A stretch of 64,000 nt of DNA from Phytophthora sp. 'mugwort' (lineage: Eukaryota > Oomycota > Peronosporomycetes > Peronosporales > Peronosporaceae): the NCBI GenBank assembly GCA_033558025.1, contig JAUCEF010000010.1, positions 87,001 through 151,000 of the forward strand, read 5' to 3'. The notes beneath the pieces are model-generated. The model made no database searches. It was not told the DNA's origin and was given only the letters and a program-made list of their open reading frames with translations. Position numbers and translations under genes: made by a program. Positions within the stretch are counted from its first letter, which is position 1. Each line of letters opens with the position of its first letter. This document shows, piece by piece, positions 43,751-55,900 of the stretch.

Positions 43751-44117
43751 GCTTCCACAGTCATTCCCGTGTGACTTGGAGATTTTTCGACACGCTGTTG
43801 CAGTTCTTCATGAAGGTGTTGTAATTGATGTATAAATGCAAACAGTTTTTTTCTTTTGTTGTACCACTCACATATATACTTTTTTAATAAAGACTCACAG
43901 TGCTGGACCCTTGTGGATAGTCCATTTTTGCAATCATTTGAGCCCGGAGGAAGTAGTTACTTTTGTCAATTATACTTTATTGTGCCATTTCGAAGTATGC
44001 GTTGACATAGGGTATTTGGTACGTAATCGAAAAGAGGTCGGGCAGCAACGTTCTATAATGATATCACCAATCCGGTGTTCAAAACATCGATCGGTACACA
44101 GTGTATACTCCACGTGG

Positions 44118-44126
44118 CAATTTACT
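44118..44126 (+). promoter_or_regulatory. FPR core promoter match of the profilin-like gene
   Basis: CAATTTACT fits CAWTTTNYY and lies 5 bp before the ATG at 44132. The preceding initiator half is weak. Confidence 0.45.
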
Positions 44127-44131
44127 CAGGA

Positions 44132-44949
44132 ATGGAGAAGACGCTAAAGACGGCTAGCAGCGCGCTAGGAGGCACGACCGCCTCAGCCGCCAGCTCGCAG
44201 TCGCTCCTGAGCTCGCACAGCAGCGCCAGCAACGTGTTGGTGGTGGACGATGCGTCGGCCGGTGGAAGCAGTGGGAATAATGTTTCAGCCGCGGCAGACG
44301 CAGGCCCCGTGACGCTTGCAACGCTGCAGGAGGCCGCCAAGACGCACGAGGAGTGGGCCAAGCACATCGTGTTCGACGGGGACGGCAATATCCTCCTGAG
44401 CAACATCAAGCCGCTGGAAGGCGAGGTTGCGTACGTGGCTGCAGATAGTTGTTTACCTTGTGCGGGATTGGATTTGGACTCACAACGGCAAACTAATTGC
44501 TGTAACCTTCGCTGCTGCAGCGGCTTCATGAAGCTATTCAACAAGCGCGAGGACACGATGGCGTCGGGTATTGTACTGCTGGGCGAACAATACGACGTGC
44601 ATCGGTATGGGAAAGTTTACGTGGAACGAGTTGTTACACTTTTGATTTATCGCTTGGCTTACTGTTTGCAGCTTCCATCCGCCACTTGTATACGGTCGTC
44701 GCGGAGACCCCGCACAGGAAGAGGGAGAGGGGATCGCCGTGTGCAAGGTGCTGCAGGGCAGTCGCATGCTCTACTGCCTCATCACCTACGTGTACCCGAC
44801 GCTGTCGGCGCGTGCGGTGCCGCAGCTTAAGGAGTTTTGCGAGACTCAGCGTGAGTGGGCAATACGGTAATGTGTGGCGGTTTATGGACGCTGATGCAGA
44901 TGATGCGGGTCTCTGTTTTTGTTGCTTTGTAGTGGCCAAGCTGAGCTGA
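44132..44949 (+). CDS. profilin-like actin-regulatory protein with N-terminal extension
   Basis: Four exons, 44132-44430, 44521-44604, 44672-44850 and 44933-44949, give 192 residues; all junctions are GT-AG (GTACGT, GTATGG, GTGAGT donors) and keep frame. Residues 1-70 are Ala/Ser-rich and low complexity. The remaining ~120 residues have the profilin layout: EWAKHIVFDGDGNILLS, GFMKLFNKRED, SGIVLLGEQYDVHRFHPPLVYGRRG, GIAVCKVLQGSRMLYCLI and a C-terminal helix VPQLKEFCETQLAKLS. These parallel profilin's GxxxxxxxY-xxxR and YGKKGxxG motifs. Profilin binds actin monomers and proline-rich ligands in the cytoplasm. The identity rests on pattern, not on a search; a profilin-fold protein of other function is possible. 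It converges on COPB2. Confidence 0.65.
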
Positions 44950-45508
44950 CGGGGTGGGACGTTCAAGTACAAGAACTGAGCGCAGTCTTCGATGCGCTGC
45001 CTGTGGTTTGTGCTGTCATAACTGCTTTTGCAACTGGTTAGATGAATATAAAATTTGGTTTGGGCATCGTTCTTTGATGATACTTTTCGAGTGAGTTGTT
45101 CAATTTCACGAAGTTTGAACACGGCACTTCGCTGCAAAATCATCACACTAAAAAAAAAATCAGTTAATTCTTCTTGAGCTTAAGATCTTAAGTATTGTAC
45201 CAACTCTTTTTGTGGAGCCAATTGCGACAGACACCCAGTTGATATTCGCATCATAGATATTACCAAATCAAGGCATGATCTCAGCCCCCACGCCAACTTA
45301 AATCGTTGCATCAATTACTGTATGTAGGTGAAAACAATATAAACCACCTGCTGTTGACACTGAGCGCTACATCACCGCTATTGATTCAGATTCAGATAAG
45401 TATTCACCACGAGGAATTTCTACTAGAATTGTAAGAAAATGTTTGATTGAAAGAACTGACACCGAGGCGACATCTTTTGAAGCACGAGGCCAATCACGAC
45501 GGACAGGG
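44950..45508. other. convergent intergenic region
   Basis: Sequence between the profilin-like and COPB2 3' ends, with an A homopolymer near 45150. No RNA gene or repeat seen. Confidence 0.5.
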
Positions 45509-48500
45509 TTACATTTCGCCCCAGTCGGCGTCGTCGTCATCCTCGAATTGAATGTCGGCATTGTCCAACTCGAAGTCTAGCAGCTCACCAGTCGTTCCAG
45601 TCGTTGTAGTAGTAGTTGTCGTTGTCATCGTCATCCCCAAACTTGAATTCTGCGACGATGAGAACGCATCGTGGCTGCTAAATCCAAACTCGTTCGAGCC
45701 CGACAATGGAGTAAGTCCGAACCCGATATCACCGCTATTCAAGCTGCTGGACATTGCTGCAGCTTGCTGTTGTCGCTGCAGCTCGGCCGCAGCTTCAGCT
45801 TGGGCCTGCGCAGCAGCAGCAGCAGCGGCTGCTTCCTGCTCTGCACGCACCCGTGCAGCCTCCTCCATGGCGCGAGCGTGTGCTTCAGCCTCGGCACGCT
45901 GTCTAGCCTCTTCCTCTGCCCGAGCTTGAGCCTCCTCAGCTTCTGCCGCTGCCTGGGCTTGAGCTTGCTCGTCAGCCAGTTGAGCAGCCGCAGCAGCTTC
46001 TGCCTCGGCTTGTGCCTGCGCTGCAGCGTGTGCCTGAGCTTGAGCTTGAGCATCTGCTGCTTGTGCCAAAGCTTGCGCTTCCGCGTCTGCTTGAGCTTGT
46101 ATCTGGGCTGCAGCGTCTGTATTCAATGCCGCGCTATCATGAAAAGTTTCGCTGGTCGCTCCAGTAACGACAGCCGCAGCCCCGCCACTCAAAATCAACT
46201 CGAGGATGTTCTCGCTCTCCAGCACCTCCTTCTTCGCCAGATACGAGGAGGCAGGTGCATTGGTCTCTTCACTGCCGTTCTGCGCGACAAGCATGGCCTC
46301 AGCCTGCATAGACAGCTCTAAGTTCTCGAACAGATCCGCGTTACGCGTGGGGTCGGCCAGGGCCTTGGCAGCACGAGAGCTAACCGCAGCCAAATCTTCA
46401 CGCCACTTGTCCATCACTAGCTGCATCTTAGACGGGCAATAGCTGCGTGCAAAGAACGCAGCTTCCGGGAAACGTTTCGTCTCCTTAAGAACCTCCACAC
46501 ACTCAGTAGTCTTGCCTAGCAGCAGCCAACAGATGAACGCAATGTTGTAGCGGCGCTTCTCACGAGCAAGTCTAGCAAGACGGAGAAGCCCATCCTTGTC
46601 TCCGCGACTCGAGTATAGAATAAGCAGCAAACTGAAATCGTCAGCACGGAGCGCACAGTCCTCAGCAAGAGCAAGTTGGCAGTCATTAAGTGCAAGATCG
46701 CCCAGCTGCTTCCACTTGTGCTGTGTCTCGATATCCATGTCCTTGCTCTTGTCACCTTTGTCAATCTCCTGTAACATGATATCACGCGCCACGTCTAACT
46801 TGGCGAGCTGCACCGCAAGGTCAAACTTCTGGTCCGGATCTGTGCTCAGAGCTAGAGCCTCTTCCTTAAAACCCTGCGACTCTAAAAACCGAGCCACGTA
46901 GTCCATCTGGTCGACTGGGATATTGGGCAGTATGGCGTTCGCGCTCTCAAAGTCACGACGCACCACGGCAGTCTGGTATTCCAGCATGACCAGCGACACT
47001 GTGTAGCTCACCACATTCTTCATCTTGTCCATGAGGAACACGAGATTCTCGCGAGGCAGATACCCCAGCAAGTACATTTTCTGCTCCAGATGGGCAAGTG
47101 TCATAACCTCGCCACCCACATAGTAGTTAAGTCTGCCACCCGCGTTAGTGTACAGGAAACAGTCTCCGACCCACGTCCCCGTGCCGACCTTTTCGGAAAT
47201 CTCGTGGAGCAAGTCGAAGGCGCCATCAACACCTTCCTCCAGTGTATTAGTGCCCGCAGCAAAGGCCTGAGCCACCATCTCCTTGTTGTAACGCAGTACG
47301 AAAAAGCTCGAGTCGCACGCGAGAACAACAAGGCTGCCGTTCTCCGACCAGAAGACGTTCTTGACAGAAACATCAATCTTTCGAATTAGACGCAACTCCT
47401 CCCAATCGAACATGGCAATCGAATCATTGCCCTTAACGCCAATAGCACCAGTACCACCAAACAGACTTTCGGCAGACAACACACGAGGCTTCTCGTTCTT
47501 CACCTCCTTAAAGTTGCGGAACAGTGTGAGCTTCGAGATACTCTCGCGCACAACATAGTCACCCGTACCCGTTGGCGACCAGCAAAAGTCCAGCGCAGCG
47601 CCAAAAGCCTTATTACGCAGCTGCTGCGCCGTGTAAATGATGTACTCGCCGTCACCACAGACCACCACATAGCGACCATTGCTGTTGTGCTGCACCTTCT
47701 GAGGGTACACTTCACAGCTTCCGAGATCCCTTGAGACTAGTGGGAGCTTCTCACCGTCTTGCAGTCCCATCTCAGCCACGACACCCTTAAGGCTGGCCGT
47801 ATGGACGTCATTATTGGTCGTCCAGATGAGTTTCCCGCTGCCACCAGCGTCCATGCTAACGACGGGAGTGTCGTGACCTAATCGCAGTACAATGGTACCT
47901 TCATCATAGCCGATCGCCAGCGTGTTAGCCGAAGGTAGCGCCGCAAGAGACCAACTACGCTCCATGCCGTAATTAAGCGTCGTCTCAGCACGGTACGTGG
48001 TCGAGTGCCACATGCGTACAGCGCCATCTTCACAGGCTGAAATAATCAGGGGCAGTCTCGGGTGGTACAGCACGGAGGTCAGGTTATTGCCGTGTCCGTC
48101 CAGGGTGTGAACAATAGCCTTAGTCTGGTAATCCCAGACCTTGACGGTACGATCATCACTACCAGACAACAGATAGGGTTTGTCTCCTCCAGGGTAGTAG
48201 GCTACGCAGTTGACTCCACGTTCGTGTCCCTCGAGCGAGAAGTGAGCATGACTGGATCCAAGCCCCCAGACGCGCACTGTCCTGTCCAGACAGGCACTGG
48301 CAAACGTGTGGGCGTCCTTGGGGTTGAATTTCACCATCATCACGTAGTGTCCGTGGCCCTCGAATACTTGTGTACAAGTGAAGTTCTTGTCCCAGTCCCA
48401 TAGTTTAATGGTCATGTCGTCGGCACACGTGAGGAAGCAGGGCAGCGTCGGGTGCACTTCAATGTGGCGGATATAGTCGCCATGCGCCTCGAAGCTCGTG

Positions 48501-48937
48501 ACTTTCTCCATCGTATTGTAGTTGAAGACGCGCACCTGCATATCGTCGCTGCTAGCGATGATCCACTGCTTACGGGCCACAAACTTGGCGTTACGCACGG
48601 GCAGCGACGACACCTCCAACGTCTTGACCAGCGACTGCGTGGCGTAGTTCCAGATCATGAGGCTTCCCGAGTAGAGGGCGGAGAGCACCCAAGGCTCTGT
48701 TGGGTGCAGGTCCACGCTCTTAACGCGCTCGGAGCGCGAGCAGAGCTTGCGTTTAATGTCCAAGCGGAGCGGCTGGGGGCGACGTGCATAGCACGCAGAA
48801 TAGGGCGAGAACAAATACGAGAGTTAGATGGATAAATAAATGAAGCGAGGGGCTATCAAATGAGGGTAAGAGGGGGATCTGGGGATGTCCCGGTGACGAG
48901 ATATGCCGACACCAAGAGAACGCATCTAACGCACCAT
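45509..48937 (-). CDS. COPB2: coatomer subunit beta-prime (COPB2)
   Basis: Two exons: 48937-48935, containing only the ATG, and 48772-45509, giving 1088 residues. The long frame is open to a TTG but has no ATG before an in-frame stop; joining ATG|GTGCGT to ...CCCCAG|CCG restores MPLRLDIKRKL, the conserved start of beta-prime COP. Residues 10-310 hold WD40 repeats (VKSVDLHPTEPWVL, HYVMMVKFNPKD, LLSGSDDRTVKVWDY), followed by the COPB2 WD-associated region (GDGEYIIYTA, ALDFCWSP) and alpha-solenoid (KWKQLGDLAL). COPB2 is part of the COPI coat for Golgi-to-ER transport and reads dilysine signals. Residues about 887-1007 are a long Ala/Gln/Glu-rich repeat region, and the C-terminus is a Thr run followed by acidic DADWGEM. 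Confidence 0.93.
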
Positions 48938-49130
48938 GTTGACTTTAGCTCTTCCTTCCCCTGTATGTTGCGGACTGACGCAATACAGGGAGTGTAAGTG
49001 GCAGTATGGGATTGGCTGAAAGGATACAGGCTAGGGTACAGAAAAAACCTGTAAAAGTTGATAGCAATTATATTAAGTATAACAGGATGATTAGACAACA
49101 GAGAAAACATCATAATTGTGGATGCAAGAC
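48938..49130. other. COPB2 upstream region
   Basis: On the minus strand it contains a CCAAT motif (AGCCAATCC) about 75 bp before the ATG. No clear Inr/FPR element is visible. Confidence 0.4.
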
Positions 49131-51260
49131 CTGACAACGTTTACCTTTACCTGTCAACTGATAGATAACGTGTTTCCGTTTAGCCTAAACTGACACAATT
49201 TGACGCTAAGCTTTTGAGCTCTTTCGCATATTTCAGGTAAGGCGAAAGCTGCTTGCTGCAGCCGTGAGTACAATGACGTGCCTCAATAGCAACCACCTGA
49301 TACGTACACAAAGAGAGAGGTGTATTTATCGTTAAAGGTTGTGTCACGACACTCGAGACATCAAATGTATTGATTTACTACATAATGAAGCTCATGACCG
49401 TCTTAGCGATCAACGTGGAGTGGAGCCAGCAGTTCTCGACCGTCTTGGATGGCATCTCGCGCCATGCTTGTGCGCACCACTCAATAGCCTTGAGCGCACC
49501 AACTTTGTAGGTGTTATCCACGCCCTTGTCGACCGCTTCAACCGCGTTCTCCATCTTCTTGCGGAGGACGTCGCGCATAATGCAGTAGATGGTCCCCTCG
49601 TAGAGGGTTGCAGTTTTGATGTCGAGTTTGGGGGCAGCTTGACAACACGTACGTTGCTCACTTTGATGTACTCGTCGCTGTGCGACAAGGTGTTATCCAT
49701 GAGAATAAAAACATGGCGTTCTTGCGCGCGCATTGAGTCGTCCACGTCACGCAGCCATGCCTGAAAGTGTCAGTCGTCATCCATGCAGGGGGGTAGACGC
49801 GTCAGTGTGTCGGCCGGATTTTAGCGACCGAGCGAGGCTTGAAGGGCTTCCCGATTAAGAGAAGAGGCATCTTGTCGGTGCTGGTGGCGTTTGTGCAGAC
49901 CGCTAGTGTAAACTGAGCTTTATCTTGTTTCAGCAATGGGGCCTCTCTGATACAGAGCGAGGCTCTCGGGACGTTGTTGTAGAAAAGCTCGTTTCATCCA
50001 TGTTATATACATCTGTGTATCGGTACGAGCAAATGAGGCGACGTAGATCCCGAAGCTCCCCTGCAATCGCCTCTAGGTCCACCACGCCATCATCTCCATA
50101 CGTACGCTTCTAATGAATGCCGTAGCGACGCTAAAGGTGACGAAGCCATGACCTTCCGAGGCGTGGCCATAATGCAGGAGGGCTGTTCGGACGACGTAGC
50201 ACCCACCTCGCTCGCGCGATTATCATGCCAACGGGGAGGGACAGCTGCATCTCGTCGCATGCTGTCACATACTCGACGATGCGGTTTTCAAGTTGAAGCT
50301 GGCAGCGCGGTTGGGGGGGGGCTCGTCGGCTGAAAGGCTACGCAACCTTCCTTCCAAATCTCAGCACGCACGCAATCAGCTGCCTTGAAGGCTGCGAAGC
50401 GAGTGAAAACTCAGTCTGAGCCCACGCCGCTAGCTCACCGATTGTGCCGTCAGGTAGGGTGCGGCAGATCATGAGCTCTTGAAGCCCGGTCGAGCGAGGA
50501 AGCGGCTGAAAATATCTGCGAGCAGGTGTCGTCATGAGGCTTTTGGATAGCTTAGTCAAGTTGAATTACATGTATGAGCTCTGCAAATATATCTAGTCGG
50601 ATTCACTTCGCAGCGGTGCTTCTTCTTGGGGGGTCGCGATTTCTCCCCCAGGCTCGGTCTCTGGGTATTGGCGGAATCTTAAGTGGAAGAGGACGGTTGG
50701 TGAAACAAAAAAATGACACTAAAACGGTACGTTGCACTTCCAATGGATACATCGTGCAGGCAATCACCTCTCGCGGACTATTAGATGCTGCACCTGTCAG
50801 TAGGGAATTGCCCCCCCCCCCTTCTGGTTTGGAAAGCTGCTGCTGTTACTATGAATGCCGCAGTGGCGGCCCCTGATGCATTGAAAGCTCCAGCTGTGAG
50901 TGCAGCGTCGATGACCCTTGTTGCTGCTGTTGGCGGTTCTTGCTGCGGCTCCTGTGGCCCTGTAGGTGGGCAGCGAAAACGTTCTGTCGCAGATGAGCGT
51001 GTAGCAAGCATCGTTGCTAGCGTGCCCAATCGCTTTCATCACCTCCATTTTGGAAAATGCTGGTGTGAATCGCGGTCAGGAGACGGCATTTCACAACCGC
51101 AGATCACGTTTCAGCCCCGATCAGAAATATATGAAACAAAGTATTTAGTAGTTTAGTGTCAATTTTCGTCAAGTTTTGCGCGCAAAAACTAAACGGACAA
51201 CGTTATCAGTTTAATTCAATGTTTGTCAGTTTAGAACAACGTTGACAGTTCTAGTTGTCG
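49131..51260. mobile_element. pogo-type DNA transposon, degenerate
   Basis: A pogo transposase (-) sits between partly matching inverted ends: AACTGATAGATAACGTGTTTCC at 49157 onwards versus the reverse complement of 51189-51212, which reads AACTGATAACGTTGTCCG and then TTTAG on both sides. Further short matches (ACAACGTT, AAACTGAC) lie beside them. The exact ends and target duplication are not resolved, and 50574-51160 has a poly-C tract and no recognised gene. Confidence 0.5.
49378..50559 (-). pseudogene. pogo/Tigger-type transposase
   Basis: From 50559 downwards: an N-terminal DNA-binding part (50338-50559), LIGKPFKPRSVAKI (about 49825), then VFILMDNTLSHSDEY with the second catalytic Asp, VRVVKLPPNSTSKLQP, and after a frame change a helical segment VDKGVDNTYKVGALKAIEWC. 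The LPPNSTSKLQP motif is the hallmark of the pogo/CENP-B DDE domain. Multiple frame changes and stops make it inactive. Confidence 0.78.
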
Positions 51261-51524
51261 AAGCTCCATTTTGCGTTGTTTGAAGGGCTCGGAAAAAATA
51301 TTCGGTATCAATAGTACTCGTATTTTTATTTTTTTGAAATTACTAACTACTGAATCTTGAGACAGTAGCATATTATTGATACCTTATCAAATATATTACT
51401 ATTTGCCGGTTCGGTCACAGCATATGTTACGAGTGGCTCACAGCGATGGACTGTCATCGTACAAACTACCCAGTCTTAAGCTCTCACTTTCACCTTCTCC
51501 ACCCCCAATACAACGTTCAGGAAT
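51261..51524. other. AT-rich spacer
   Basis: AT-rich sequence before a BED-finger fragment; nothing recognised. Confidence 0.4.
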
Positions 51525-51977
51525 GAGTTGTGTCCGTAACCGCGATCTCTGCCGCTTTTTTATCGGTGATGCAGACAACTACTATGCGTGCAACTACCGT
51601 GGAGCCCGGCGTAAGCAGCTCTCGTCAAGTGGCTACGCCTATTTGGTCGGCCACCTCAAGGACAAGCACCCCGGTTACATCTATGACAATGAATCCCATC
51701 AGAGCAGACAGGCGGGGTCGCTCACTCCGCCCGTGGGTTCGTCAATCCCATCGCTGCCAACTTGTACCAGTGGATTGAGTGGATCGTCATGCGCAACATG
51801 CCTCTCATCGATGTCGACGACCCACTCACAAGGATCATTCCCAAGTTGAAGCCTTTCTGCTCGAGGACACTCAAGGTTTACATGGCTTTGGTAGAGGCTG
51901 CAATCGAGGCCAAGATCAGCATCATGATGTATGTCCCCTTTGGCATCATGTTCGACGACTCGACTTTCTTCTTGTAG
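51525..51977 (+). pseudogene. hAT-type transposase 5' fragment (BED finger)
   Basis: Reads NRDLCRFFIGDADNYYACNY, SSSGYAYLVGHLKDKHPGY (BED-type finger ending HxxxKH), then after a frame change NLYQWIEWIVMRNMPL, DDPLTRIIPKLKPFCSRTLK and FGIMFDDS. This matches the N-terminal third of Phytophthora hAT transposases. The rest of the gene is absent. Confidence 0.7.
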
Positions 51978-52690
51978 AACTGCGTGGCTCTGTTCAGTGT
52001 GTTGGCACGACAGCCAGCTCAAGCAAACGTTACTCGCGATTTCCCCAATAGAGGAAGGAGACCTGACGGTCCCATCGCATTGCTTTTTCATGAAGAAGAT
52101 CATCGAAATTTTCCACCAATAAGACTCGAGCTTGGCGTTTCTGATTCATGATAATTGTGCTACAAACCGGGCTACTGCGACACGCCTCGACATGCCATTG
52201 TTTTAAAAAAGAAAAAGTGGAATAAATTAATCATTGATTTGTTGTGCCTTGCACCGCTTTAACCTGACCGTGAATTCGCATTTGGACGACATTAAGTGGA
52301 CGCTGTCACGGTCCTGAGCCAAGCAACGGATTGGCCATATTGGCAGTGTGCATCGGCAAGATGTATGCTCTGGAGTTGCAACGCCGTGCACCTGGTTCGG
52401 ACCACCTCAAGCGTTCCAAGTGTAACTTCATCGTGTCTTCGTTTCCGGCCCATCACGAATTGATGGCGCAGCCCAAGGAAAGTGGTAGGTCAACGGTATT
52501 GGATCTCCTGGCGTGCTCTGAGGCGAAGTGAGCTTGCGTTCTGCAGGATAGCGCGGCGGCAAGACTGCCCTCGTCTTAGGTCAGATGTGATTTCCAGCGT
52601 TAAAAACAAATAACAAGAAGCAACATTTTTTGTATTATCGGTACGCTGCTCCGCATTTCCTACTAACCGCCCAAGACGGCACCGGGAACG
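51978..52690. other. unrecognised stretch between hAT and gypsy remnants
   Basis: Short frames only. A plus frame at 52331-52531 reads like protein (MAILAVCIGKMYALEL) but has no known motif. It may include the left LTR of the following gypsy element; no second copy was found. Confidence 0.35.
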
Positions 52691-55600
52691 ATGGAAGACC
52701 GCGATAGTTTGGTGGAGAATCAGGGTATTTCTCTCCGGTTAAGTAAGTTTGCAAGTGCAGAGCGAGTCGCTGGGACGAGCTACTAGGCAACTTGGCTAGT
52801 GAACGCCAAGGCGAAGGAAAAGGGTCGTGACGAACGACATGAAAACCCACAATGCGTCCGGTGAAGGACAGGACAGTGGAGAGGAGACGGTAGAGGCAGA
52901 CGGGCCTCCCCACTGGGTGCTGAGGCGCATGAACCTATCGAGATTCACTCGGAAGGTAAAGGTGAGGCGCGAGCCGAAGAAGCTGCGCGCGAGGAGGAGG
53001 TCGTATGTGCTCTGACTGGTGAAGGGCACGGTGATGATGCGGAACGCCGAAGGCCGCATCTACAAGGACAAGTGGCTCAACGTGAAACTGGGGTGCCCAA
53101 GGCATTCCTCACAAAAGTCGTAGAAGGGAGCGCTAAGTCCTTCTTGGAGATACCGCGCGGGCGAGAAACGTTCCAAGATTTCCTCGCGCAACTGGTACGA
53201 CAGCCGGCACCAAGTGAGGTTCCAGGTCAAGAGGGTTCTGGAACGACGTGAAGAGCGTCCAGTGTGGCTACGGAGGCAACGACCCGAACGGCATGGCCCA
53301 CGACGTCGATGGCATCCTCTCGACCTTCATTGATGCCCGTGGAGGATGCCCAGGCCGGCCTACCAATGGTCACGCTAGCCCACCCGCTGGACGATCAGCA
53401 AGTGCGACGTGGTGGGTACGACCCACGGCTGGGAACGACGGAGCAAGGGAGAAGTCTCGGTTCCGAACTGGGACCTGGAGCGACCGGCCCTGCTGGTGGA
53501 ACGTCCTCTACAGCTTTTGTAAGCTCCTCCGTGAATCTCACTGGGACGGCCCCAGCGCAATCGACCGTTACTCCGGCTGTGGAAGCTGGAACGTCAACAG
53601 CTAATACAAAGCTGCAAGCGTTCCTAGTGGAAGCCATGAGTCAAGCTCTCCGAATGTATTCGACGAGTAGTGGGGCATCGACACCGGCGAGGACATCTCG
53701 TCTACGGTGTCAACGTCTCGTCCTATTTCGGCCCCTGGGAGGTATGCGCAACAAAGGGGGGTACGCTCTGCCGAACCCTACAGCTCCGAATCGGATGCCT
53801 GCGTCTACGGTGACGATATCCCAGGCGCCTGTGTCCACTCCTGCCAGGATGTCCATGGTGACGATCCCGTCGTATGGGGGCGTGTCAATCGAAGCACCAG
53901 ATGCTAGAGGAATCAACGCTGGAGCAGGATCGCTCCCTCCCGGAGTATTCTATCCTCCGTTCCAACCTCAAATGGTGGCTGGAACGGGGTGGGGAGTTAC
54001 TGCTGGAACGTTGCCGGACTGGTCGGCTGCCTATCCGAGTGCGACGCCCATGCCAATGACTGGGGCAGGCTCTCAGATACCTAGAACGTCTCCGGTCAAT
54101 GGGGCTACGCTTCGAGGACAAGCGTGGGACCAGGGGAGGCAAGTCGACCTGAAGCAGCGGCAAGAGCCGCAAGGGAACGCAGGCTACTCGCATAAGAGAA
54201 ACGGAGGAACGCACCTGACGACTACGGGACTTCCTCACCAGGCGGGAACGTATCAGTCCGATGGTCATAGGGTGGCGGGACGACGTGCCGCCAACTACCA
54301 GTGATCGGAATCCCGACCGAACTGCGGAAGGCTGTGAAGATGATCGTTCCCTTCTATTCGGACTCTGCTACGAGCGAGAGAACTACGGCGTTCTGGCGTT
54401 CTTTCGAGAAATTCACGTACGGCATGGATGGCCAGATGAGGTTGACGGCGTTAGAGAAGCGCCTTAAGAGCAAGTGGGTCAAGAATGGTGGTATAACCCC
54501 AGGAACGATAGTTTCGAGTCTCTGCGGGTACGGATCCACAACCGCTTTATCTACCAGACGCCGGCGCAACTATGAAAAAAAACAGTCTCAAGACTGCTAA
54601 GAGGAACAAGGGAGAATCGGCCGAGGAATGCGGAGATCGGATCTCGATTATGTGCGAGACGCTCAATTACTATGAGCCGCGCATGAGATTCGAGTTCTTC
54701 CTCGATGGCCTGCGGAACAAGCAGATGAGAGCAATGCTCAACTCAAGCATAGTCACGTCGATTCCTGAAGCTTGTGCTCTCCTGATGTACAAGAACCTGC
54801 ACTTACCCGTCGAAGAGGAGGACGGGTTCGCGATGGAACGGCCCAAGCTGGAACCAAGGACGTGACGTCGACTCAGTCTCATATGCTGCAATAATTGCAG
54901 CAGATGAACAAGATGACGCTGCAGCAACAGCAGAGCTCCGGACCGCCCCGCCATGAACAGACCAACGCTATCGCTTCGGCCGCGTTACGCGTTCTGCCTT
55001 CGGATGGGAACGCGCGGTCTCCGCTGGAACCACTTCGAATTTGCCTAAGACCTGATACGCGCACTACATAAGGTGAAGTGGTGTGTGGTCGATGCGGACG
55101 CCGAGGTTGCAGTCGGGAGACTTGCCCGCGAGGAATGGGTTATTGCAATCGTTGCCAGGAGATGGGTCGCTATTCCATGGAGTGCAACAGGCCGATGCAT
55201 TAAGGGAAATATCGGAACAGTGAACGTCATGCGATGGAGCGCTTTCTTTGGGGAGAGAAGGGCACGCCGTGATGAAATGCCCAGGAATCGATAAGCAGGA
55301 ACGCAGTTGCGGCGAGAATGACAGCGTCCACTACCCAGTCCCGAGAATGAAGGGGGGGAAGGAGTAAGGGCAAGGAAGTGTCGCTTCTTAATCTTGCCTT
55401 TTGGCGACACAAGGAGAGTTGAGAGCTCGCGGATTGATCACGTGATTGGGCTCGAGAAGACTCTCAGACGGGAAGTGAAGGAGCACGGGTCGTTCTCGCC
55501 GAGCAGAACATGACGGAAAACGCGGTAAACGGATTTGGAACAAATGGAACGGATCGTCCAACGGATGAAGTGGTCTCGAGGGAACTGAAGTCAAAGGCGG

Positions 55601-55900
55601 ATCGGATATGCCCGCTTCAACGCAAGTCTCTACGAAAGGAACAACGTAGCGTTCCTAGGAGACTCAAAGGGCTCGGAGATAGCAACGAACGCTCCAAAGA
55701 GACACGAAGGACCAGAAGGAGGTGCGACCGAGAGGAGGGGGCAGGCACGACGTCTTGCAACTCGAACTGGCTCTCCGTTTACCCAGCGCTGGGGGGGACT
55801 TAACATACGTACGAATATACTTGGATGACGTTCTAATAGTCCCGCAGACCTTTCATGAGCACCTCCAGCACATTGAAGTGGTGATGCAGTGGCTCATGGA
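52691..55900 (+). pseudogene. Ty3/gypsy element remnant (gag to RT)
   Basis: Starts with a gag-like ATG at 52691 (MEDRDSLVENQGISLRLSKF). A Pro/Thr/Gly-rich frame at 53264-54304 is followed by gag sequence at 54300-54865 (PTELRKAVKMIVPFYSD, AFWRSFEKFTYGM, AEECGDRISIMCETL). A CCHC-like zinc-knuckle region with frame damage lies near 55080-55200. At 55800-55920 is the reverse transcriptase core YVRIYLDDVLIV. Most of the polymerase between the zinc knuckle and the YLDD motif is missing, and integrase is absent, so it has a large internal deletion besides frameshifts. Confidence 0.72.

Noticed and set aside
48773..48814. Frame extension starting at TTG before the COPB2 core
   Set aside because: No ATG before an in-frame stop, and the spliced start reproduces the conserved N-terminus.
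53264..54304. 346-codon frame as a host gene
   Set aside because: Pro/Thr/Gly-rich and directly followed by gypsy gag motifs in neighbouring frames; better explained as transposon gag.
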